This document shows, piece after piece, positions 41,879-47,079 of a stretch of DNA of 47,079 nt. The notes beneath the pieces were generated by a model. That model was not told the origin of the DNA and made no database searches. It saw only the letters and a list, made by a program, of their open reading frames with translations. This stretch comes from Thermoproteota archaeon. Its GTDB lineage: Archaea; Korarchaeota; Korarchaeia; Korarchaeales; Korarchaeaceae. The stretch is taken from the NCBI GenBank assembly GCA_027078475.1, contig JALWYH010000096.1, forward strand, positions 1 to 47,079, read 5' to 3'. Each line of letters opens with the position of its first letter. The first letter of the stretch is position 1. A program made the translations under genes and the position numbers.

Positions 41879-42782
41879 GGGAGGTGACTGGCGGGGAATG
41901 AACCTTGTGGAGAAGCTCAGGGGCCTTGTGGACTATTTCAGATCGGAGGACTTCAGAATAACCCTCATCCTCATCAAGAAAAGCCCGCTTACCGTGTTGG
42001 GACTCTCCCTGACGGTCTTCCTCATTCTGGTGGCTATACTCGCCCCCATAATAGCCCCATACGATCCTATAAAACAAGATCTCAAGCACAGGCTTCAGCC
42101 ACCGAGCTGGGAGCATCCATTCGGGACAGATCAGCTCGGGAGGGATATATTCAGCAGAGTGGTATGGGGAGCCAGGATATCCCTCTTTATAGCCCTTATA
42201 GTGGTGGCCATATCCTTCGCCGTGGGCACGACAATAGGCATAGTTTCGGGGTACTTCGGCGGCAAGGTGGATGAGGTGCTCATGAGGCTTACCGACATGT
42301 TCATGGCCTTCCCCAGGCTGGTCCTCGCCCTAGCGGTGGCGGCGGCCTTGGGACCGGGACTCTTCAACACAATGCTCGCAATAGCCTTCGTCTCATGGGT
42401 CTACTACGCTAGGCTCGCTAGGGCTAGTACCCTTCAGATAAGGGAGGAGGTCTACATTGAGGCGGCCAGAGCTATAGGGGCCACCGACAAGAGGATACTC
42501 TTCCTCCACGTCCTTCCAATGGTGATAACCCCTGTGATAGTCCAGGCGACCCTTGACATGGGAGGTACAATCCTCACGGCCGCCGGACTCGGCTTCCTCG
42601 GGCTGGGAGTCCAGCCCCCGACTCCTGAGTGGGGAGTCATGGTGAGTGAAGGTAGGAGATTCATAACGGAGCAGTGGTGGGTCTCCACCTTCCCGGGATT
42701 CGCGATACTCCTCGCTACCCTCGGCTTCAACCTGCTCGGTGACGGGATCAACGACATACTGAACGTCAGGGCTAGGAGGTGA
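41871..42782 (+). CDS. dppC: Oligopeptide ABC importer permease 2 (DppC type)
   Basis: A 303-residue DppC-type permease: IIAPYDPIKQ, HPFGTDQLGRDIFSRVVWG near 83-101, coupling loop VYIEAARAIGATDKRILFLH near 193-212. ATG 41871 overlaps the dppB stop in the arrangement ATGCCTGA, which recurs at the end of this operon; ATG 41898, preceded by GGAGGTGA, is a good alternative. Confidence 0.92.
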   Translation: MPEGGDWRGMNLVEKLRGLVDYFRSEDFRITLILIKKSPLTVLGLSLTVFLILVAILAPIIAPYDPIKQDLKHRLQPPSWEHPFGTDQLGRDIFSRVVWGARISLFIALIVVAISFAVGTTIGIVSGYFGGKVDEVLMRLTDMFMAFPRLVLALAVAAALGPGLFNTMLAIAFVSWVYYARLARASTLQIREEVYIEAARAIGATDKRILFLHVLPMVITPVIVQATLDMGGTILTAAGLGFLGLGVQPPTPEWGVMVSEGRRFITEQWWVSTFPGFAILLATLGFNLLGDGINDILNVRARR

Positions 42783-42786
42783 TTTC

Positions 42787-43761
42787 ATGGCTGGGGAAAA
42801 CCTTCTGGAGATAAGGGACCTCTACGTTAGGTTCCACACGCTTAGGGGCCTGGTCAAGGCCATTGACGGGGTTAATCTCGATGTGAAGCGGGGCGAGGTC
42901 CTCGGCCTGGTCGGCGAGACCGGCAGCGGCAAGACCGTGACGGGACTCAGCGTGCTCAGGCTGCTGGAGCAGAACGCCGAGATAACCGGTGGGGAGATAA
43001 TATTCGAGGGAAGGGATCTCCTGAAGCTGCCCCTCAAGGAGATCCTGAAAATAAGGGGCAGGGATATCTCGATGATATTCCAGGAGCCGAAAGCAGCCCT
43101 CAATCCGGTGATGCAGGTGGGAGATCAGGTGGCCGAGTCCTTCCTAGTGCACGAGGACATATCGAAGGACGAGGCGAGGAAGAGGGTCCTTGACATCTTC
43201 AGGAGGGTCGGGCTCCCTGATCCGGAGAGGGTCTACAGGAGCTATCCTCACGAGCTGAGCGGCGGGATGGCCCAGAGGGTCGTCATATCCATGGCCCTCG
43301 CCCTCAAGCCCAAGCTGCTAATAGCCGATGAGCCCACCTCCGCTCTCGATGTGACCATACAGGCCCAGATCATGGACCTGTTCAGGGAGCTCATCAACGA
43401 GATGGGGACGAGTGTGATCTACATAACTCACGACATGGCCCTGGCTGCGGAGATAAGCGACAGGATTGCGGTGATGTACGCGGGCAGGATAGTGGAGATC
43501 GCTGACACCGAGACCATATTCGAGAGGCCCCTCCACCCCTACACCCAGGGGCTGCTGAGGTCGATACCCAAGCTGGGATACAGGGGCAAGCTCTTCTCAA
43601 TGGAGGGCGAGATACCACCCCTCATCAACCCTCCACCGGGGTGCAGGTTCCATCCCCGCTGCCCAAAGAGGTTCGAGCCCTGTGACAAGGAGGTGCCCAA
43701 GCTCAGGGAGCTGGAGCCGGGACACAGGGTGGCCTGTTTCCTCTACGGGGGTGCGTCCTGA
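42787..43761 (+). CDS. dppD: Oligopeptide ABC importer ATPase 2 (DppD type)
   Basis: A 324-residue ATPase: Walker [10 protein letters not shown] near 39-47, LSGGMAQR signature, Walker [14 protein letters not shown]. The C-terminal domain has four cysteines ([21 protein letters not shown]), a probable [4Fe-4S] site. ATG 42787 follows the dppC stop by 4 bases, with GAGGTGATTT before it; the stop overlaps dppF by one base. Confidence 0.92.
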   Translation: MAGENLLEIRDLYVRFHTLRGLVKAIDGVNLDVKRGEVLGLVGETGSGKTVTGLSVLRLLEQNAEITGGEIIFEGRDLLKLPLKEILKIRGRDISMIFQEPKAALNPVMQVGDQVAESFLVHEDISKDEARKRVLDIFRRVGLPDPERVYRSYPHELSGGMAQRVVISMALALKPKLLIADEPTSALDVTIQAQIMDLFRELINEMGTSVIYITHDMALAAEISDRIAVMYAGRIVEIADTETIFERPLHPYTQGLLRSIPKLGYRGKLFSMEGEIPPLINPPPGCRFHPRCPKRFEPCDKEVPKLRELEPGHRVACFLYGGAS

Positions 43762-44756
43762 TGCTGCTTGAGGTTCAGGAGCTCAAGAAGTATTTCCCCG
43801 TCCGTGGCGGGGTGATGATGAGGGTCATCGGCCACGTCAAGGCCGTGGACGGGGTCTCAGTATCGGTAGAGAGGGGCGAGGTCCTCGGCCTGGTCGGCGA
43901 GTCCGGAAGCGGCAAGACGACCTTCGGCAGGACCGTCCTCAAGCTCACCGAGCCCACCTCGGGCAGGATAATCTTCGACGGCAGGGACATAACCGACCTG
44001 TCGGGGAGGGAGCTCATACCTATCAGGAGGGAGATGCAGATAGTGTTCCAAGATCCCTATAGAGCCCTGCACCCGAGGAAGAGGGTGAAGGACATAGTGG
44101 GAGAGCCGCTCATAATTCACGAGGGAGCCAGCGAGGCGGAGGTCAGGCGCAGGGTGGCGGAGATGCTGAAGCTCGTGGGATTGAACGTGGAGCACATGGA
44201 CAGGTACCCTCACGAGTTCTCGGGCGGTCAGAGACAGAGGATAGTCATAGCGAGGGCCCTGATCCTGAGGCCCAAGTTCATGGTCCTCGACGAGCCCACC
44301 TCGGCCCTGGATGTAAGCGTCCAGGCGAAGATCCTCAACCTACTTAGCGATCTCAAGGAGAGGTTCGACCTCACCTTCCTTCTGATAAGCCACAACCTGG
44401 CGGTGGTCCAGCACATGAGCAACAGGATAGGGGTGATGTACCTAGGCAAGCTCATGGAGATGGCCTCCTCCGAGAAACTCTTCGAGGAGCCGCTTCATCC
44501 CTACACCAAGGCCCTCATATCCGCGATACCAGTGCCCGATCCGAAGCTCGCCAAGAGGAAGAGGAAGATAACCCTGAAGGGAGAGATACCGAGTCCCCTA
44601 CATCCCCCATCAGGGTGCAGGTTCCACACTAGGTGTCCCTTCGCCAAGCCTGTCTGCAGTGAGGAGGAGCCCGAGCTCAGAGAGGTGGAGCCCGGCCACT
44701 GGGTGGCCTGCCACTTCTGGGACGAGCTGAGGGAGGTGGAGGTGCTCAATGCCTGA
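43761..44756 (+). CDS. dppF: Oligopeptide ABC importer ATPase 2 (DppF type)
   Basis: A 331-residue ATPase: Walker [10 protein letters not shown] near 49-57, FSGGQRQR signature, Walker [14 protein letters not shown], and a four-cysteine C-terminal domain ([22 protein letters not shown]). ATG 43761 shares a base with the dppD stop. Its tail overlaps a small membrane-protein frame by 8 bases. Confidence 0.92.
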   Translation: MLLEVQELKKYFPVRGGVMMRVIGHVKAVDGVSVSVERGEVLGLVGESGSGKTTFGRTVLKLTEPTSGRIIFDGRDITDLSGRELIPIRREMQIVFQDPYRALHPRKRVKDIVGEPLIIHEGASEAEVRRRVAEMLKLVGLNVEHMDRYPHEFSGGQRQRIVIARALILRPKFMVLDEPTSALDVSVQAKILNLLSDLKERFDLTFLLISHNLAVVQHMSNRIGVMYLGKLMEMASSEKLFEEPLHPYTKALISAIPVPDPKLAKRKRKITLKGEIPSPLHPPSGCRFHTRCPFAKPVCSEEEPELREVEPGHWVACHFWDELREVEVLNA

Positions 44757-44892
44757 CGAGGAGGTTGAGATGGACTGGAAGGATTACCTGGCCTTCATAA
44801 TAGCCCTGCTCACTACTCACCTCCTTCCCCTCATTCTCATCGGCGTTATAATGGTTATCCTCTCCTACCTGATGGTCCAGCTTCTAGGATGA
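44749..44892 (+). CDS. Small single-span membrane protein at the end of importer operon 2
   Basis: A 47-residue frame: a charged start ([13 protein letters not shown]), then one long hydrophobic span (residues 14-44, with LAFIIALLTTHLLPLILIG in the first part), ending QLLG. It overlaps dppF by 8 bases (ATGCCTGA), the same join as dppB/dppC in this operon, which argues for real translation. Its last 9 bases overlap the convergent aminotransferase gene. No family recognised; a small accessory subunit of the importer is possible. Operon 1 has no counterpart. Confidence 0.6.
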   Translation: MPDEEVEMDWKDYLAFIIALLTTHLLPLILIGVIMVILSYLMVQLLG

Positions 44893-46158
44893 TGGCTGAA
44901 GCTCCTTCAGGGATCTCTCCAGTATCGAGAGGGCCTCCTCTACCTGCTGCCGCGTTATGGTTATGGGAGGCGTCAGCTTGATGACGTTGTGATGCCTGCC
45001 CACCGCTATGGCCAGGAGGCCGTTCCTGAAGAGGATCTCCTTCAACCTACCCGCCAGCTTGCCTGAGGGTCCGCTCTCATCCCATACCTCGATTCCCTGA
45101 ACGCATCCTACCCCCCTGGCGTCCACCACGGGCTCGAACTCTTCCACCAGCTCCCTGAGGCCCCTCATCAGCTCCTCCCCAATTCTCATGGCGTTGTCTA
45201 GCAGCCGCTCCTCCCTTATAGCCTCTATAGTGGCCAGAGAGGCCAGCACGCCTAGATAGTGACCCGCGAATGTTCCCAGGCTCCCCCCGCTGCAGAGGTA
45301 CCAGTCCTCCACCAGGTCGCCCCTGAAGGCCACCGCCGCGAGGGGCAGCCCACCAGCTATGCCCTTTCCCATCACCACCACGTCGGGCCCGACCCCGTGG
45401 TGCTCTATGCCGAACCACCTCCCCGTCCTCCCGAAACCCGTGTAGACCTCATCCACTATCAACAGGGCGCCCACCTCCTCAGTGAGCTCCCTCAACCCGC
45501 GGAAGAAGCTCTTGGGGGGGAGGAGGATACCGCCGTGGGATTGGAGTGGCTCGACGATGATGCCGGCTAGGTCCTCAGGCTCAACAGCCCTCCCCAGTAT
45601 CTCCTCCCTCATGAAGTCGAGAATCGCCTTGGAGCACTCCTCGCAATCGTCAGCCCGCAGGGGGCACCTGAAGCAGTTCGGGTAGGGGGCATAGACCGCC
45701 TCCGAGGTCCTGGGTGCCACCCTCCTCATCCCCTCGGTTGGGGAGGACTGGAGCGCGTAACCGGTCAGCCCGTGGTAGGCTCCGTAGAAGGAGAGAATGA
45801 CGCTCCTCCCGGTAGCGTACCTGGCCAGCTGGATGGCGAAGTCGCTCGCCTCGCTCCCGGTGGTGGCGTAGGCCACCGAGGCATCCCTCACGGGGACCAG
45901 GGATCTGAGCTCCTCACCCAGCCTGAGAAAGGGCTCGTTGGGCGCCAGCAGACCGGAGAAACCGGTGAGCTTCTCCACACCCTCCTTTACCCTCTCCACG
46001 ACCCTAGGATGGGCCTGCCCCAGGGAAGTGGCTGCTCCGCTGAAGTCCAAGAACCTCCTACCGTCGCGAGTCCAAACCTCGGCCAGGTAGCCCCTCTCCA
46101 CAACCGTGGGAAAGGTGGGGCGGCACCTGAACACCCCGGGGTAGAAATCCTCGAGCAT
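44884..46158 (-). CDS. Class III PLP aminotransferase
   Basis: A 424-residue class III enzyme. Sites: TTGSEASDFAI near 99-109 (phosphate), IVDEVYTGFGRTG near 236-248, and the Schiff-base lysine in VVMGKGIAGG near 267. The insert NCFRCPLRADDCEEC near 160-175 is typical of archaeal 4-aminobutyrate-type aminotransferases and amino-acid racemases of this class, so either activity is possible. ATG 46158 lies 27 bases from the TATA at 46181-46190, so the mRNA is probably leaderless. It stands next to the peptide importer, convergent with it. Confidence 0.88.
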   Translation of the reverse strand: MLEDFYPGVFRCRPTFPTVVERGYLAEVWTRDGRRFLDFSGAATSLGQAHPRVVERVKEGVEKLTGFSGLLAPNEPFLRLGEELRSLVPVRDASVAYATTGSEASDFAIQLARYATGRSVILSFYGAYHGLTGYALQSSPTEGMRRVAPRTSEAVYAPYPNCFRCPLRADDCEECSKAILDFMREEILGRAVEPEDLAGIIVEPLQSHGGILLPPKSFFRGLRELTEEVGALLIVDEVYTGFGRTGRWFGIEHHGVGPDVVVMGKGIAGGLPLAAVAFRGDLVEDWYLCSGGSLGTFAGHYLGVLASLATIEAIREERLLDNAMRIGEELMRGLRELVEEFEPVVDARGVGCVQGIEVWDESGPSGKLAGRLKEILFRNGLLAIAVGRHHNVIKLTPPITITRQQVEEALSILERSLKELQPSS

Positions 46159-46180
46159 GGGTCATCGCGAGGATGAACCC

Positions 46181-46190
46181 TAAATACCTT
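46181..46190 (-). promoter_or_regulatory. TATA box of the class III aminotransferase gene
   Basis: On the minus strand this reads AAGGTATTTA, 23-32 bases before ATG 46158. Confidence 0.55.
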
Positions 46191-46202
46191 GCCGGGCCGG
46201 GC

Positions 46203-46829
46203 TCAACCGCCGGCCATGTATATGGCCTCCTCAGCTATCTGAACGGCGTGATCGGCCATCCTCTCAAGGTACCTGAGGATCAGGGTCATGGCCACGGCGC
46301 AGGCCGGGACCTTCTCCACTCCGGTGAGGACCCTCTCCCTGAGGTAGGACTCGTACGCTCCATCCACCTTGTCGTCCATCTCCATGACCCTCCTCGCCAG
46401 CTCAACATCCTTGGTCTCGACTGCCTTAAGGGCCTCCTTGACCATGGTCTCCGTGACCTCCGCTGGTTCGACCACCAGCTGCAGATCACACTGGCTCATG
46501 TCCCTGAACAGCACAAGGGTCTGAGCTATGTTCCTGGCATACCTCCCCAGCCTGACCAGCCCGTAGCTTATCTCCATCAGAGATATGAGAGTCCTCAAAT
46601 CCGAGGCCATTGGCTGAAACCTGGCCAGTATCTCGCTTATCTTAGTCCTCAGCTGCCCGTGAGTGAATGACAGGATCTGAGCTCCCCTGTCTACCTCCTC
46701 CAGCACCACCTCGGGATCAGCCTTACCTAGGAATGCATCGACGCACTTCTTGGTCAGGGAGAGGGAGAGCTCGCTCGATTTAACGATCTCAGAGAAGACA
46801 GATCTTATCTCCTCATCCAACAGCCCCAT
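46203..46829 (-). CDS. PhoU-like phosphate-signalling protein
   Basis: A 208-residue all-helical protein with two PhoU-type repeats. The first contains EISYGLVRLGRYARNIAQ near 90-107 and the second ILRYLERMADHAVQIAEEA near 185-203, each giving the E/RxxD-type metal-binding faces of PhoU. PhoU proteins modulate phosphate transport or kinases; no phosphate transporter lies in this window. ATG 46829 with a TATA shared with the divergent gene. Confidence 0.85.
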   Translation of the reverse strand: MGLLDEEIRSVFSEIVKSSELSLSLTKKCVDAFLGKADPEVVLEEVDRGAQILSFTHGQLRTKISEILARFQPMASDLRTLISLMEISYGLVRLGRYARNIAQTLVLFRDMSQCDLQLVVEPAEVTETMVKEALKAVETKDVELARRVMEMDDKVDGAYESYLRERVLTGVEKVPACAVAMTLILRYLERMADHAVQIAEEAIYMAGG

Positions 46830-46861
46830 TTACCGCATCCCATGGACGGCAAACCCCCTCC

Positions 46862-46873
46862 GATTATATTATG
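46862..46873. promoter_or_regulatory. Shared TATA element between phoU and a divergent gene
   Basis: GATTATATTATG reads CATAATATAATC on the other strand, a near palindrome. Predicted starts are near 46838 for the PhoU-like gene and near 46895 for the plus-strand gene at TTG 46897. Confidence 0.5.
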
Positions 46874-46896
46874 TTTCCTCCTTAATTCGGAGGGGA

Positions 46897-47079
46897 TTGG
46901 CCCTGGGGGAGGACAGGTCCTCTGGCCTAGTATTCGTGGCCTTCATGTTCCTTGGCATGGGTATAGGTTACTTGCTGAATGAAACGGCAGCGGGTCTCCT
47001 CATCGGCATGGGCGTTGGCTTCCTGGCCATGGCCTATCTCAGGAGGAGCGAGATCGCTGGAGCAGGAGAGGGGAGGGGG
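46897..47079 (+). CDS. Small membrane protein, 5' part (runs off the window)
   Basis: The frame from TTG 46897 stays open to the last base. It encodes two hydrophobic segments (GLVFVAFMFLGMGIGYLL and AAGLLIGMGVGFLAMAYL) joined by NETA, then a basic RRSE. GGAGGGG lies just before the TTG, and the TATA element at 46862-46873 gives a leaderless start. In-frame ATG 46870 upstream meets a stop after four codons, so it is excluded. No function known; glycine-rich packing suggests a small helical-hairpin protein. Confidence 0.6.
   Translation, partial: MALGEDRSSGLVFVAFMFLGMGIGYLLNETAAGLLIGMGVGFLAMAYLRRSEIAGAGEGRG

Overview
The window reads as a piece of a hyperthermophilic archaeal chromosome, most likely from the TACK/Thermoproteota group (a korarchaeote-like genome is a guess; no rRNA is present to test it). 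The reasons are an XPB-Bax1 helicase-nuclease pair, a LysW carrier-protein lysine/arginine operon, archaeal TATA boxes about 25-30 nt before ATG/GTG/TTG starts (many mRNAs look leaderless), a TrmB-type regulator, a tungsten/molybdenum aldehyde ferredoxin oxidoreductase, a stomatin/NfeD protease pair, dominant AGG arginine and ATA isoleucine codons, and high GC. No rRNA, tRNA, CRISPR array or complete insertion sequence was seen.

Layout. 1-2447: xpb (5' end outside the window) and bax1. 2455-9557: a tightly overlapping LysW operon (two LysX/ArgX-type ligases, LysY, LysZ, LysW, LysJ, LysK), followed by a radical SAM gene. 9558-11770: a TrmB regulator, a TIGR04076 protein and a nicotinamidase. 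11938-17487: a cluster of two different ArsA/Get3-like ATPases, a CstA transporter, two paralogous small hydrophobic proteins and two unknown proteins. 17488-23460: an island of toxin-antitoxin genes and decayed genes: DUF433/DUF5615 with no toxin start codon, an internally deleted UbiA-like gene, intact VapBC, an unknown gene, a complete UbiA/UbiD pair, and a broken HEPN/MNT pair. 23548-26101: a NitT/TauT-type ABC importer. 26015-27076: a CPBP membrane protease and a fragment copy of its N-terminus. 27325-30486: a phosphohexomutase and an aldehyde ferredoxin oxidoreductase. 30750-36277 and 39113-44892: two complete oligopeptide ABC importer operons flanking stomatin/NfeD. 44884-47079: a class III aminotransferase, a PhoU-like protein and the start of a small membrane protein.

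How it fits together. The metabolic theme is amino acids and peptides: LysW-dependent lysine and arginine synthesis, two peptide importers, a CstA-type peptide/pyruvate transporter, class III aminotransferases, and an AOR that could oxidise aldehydes derived from amino-acid fermentation. UbiD/UbiA suggest quinone or other prenylated-aromatic synthesis.

The most unusual region is the ArsA/CstA cluster. One ATPase carries Asn where Get3 has its catalytic Asp and has lost the GH of switch II; the partner keeps both. The two small membrane-like proteins end in a K-x-R-x-x-R-E-R-D motif resembling the Get3-binding RERR motif of yeast Get2. This could be an undescribed asymmetric GET-like system, but that is inference. 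Also notable: all three binding-protein-first ABC operons carry a hairpin or U-tract directly after the binding-protein gene, and two pairs of divergent genes share one nearly palindromic TATA element.
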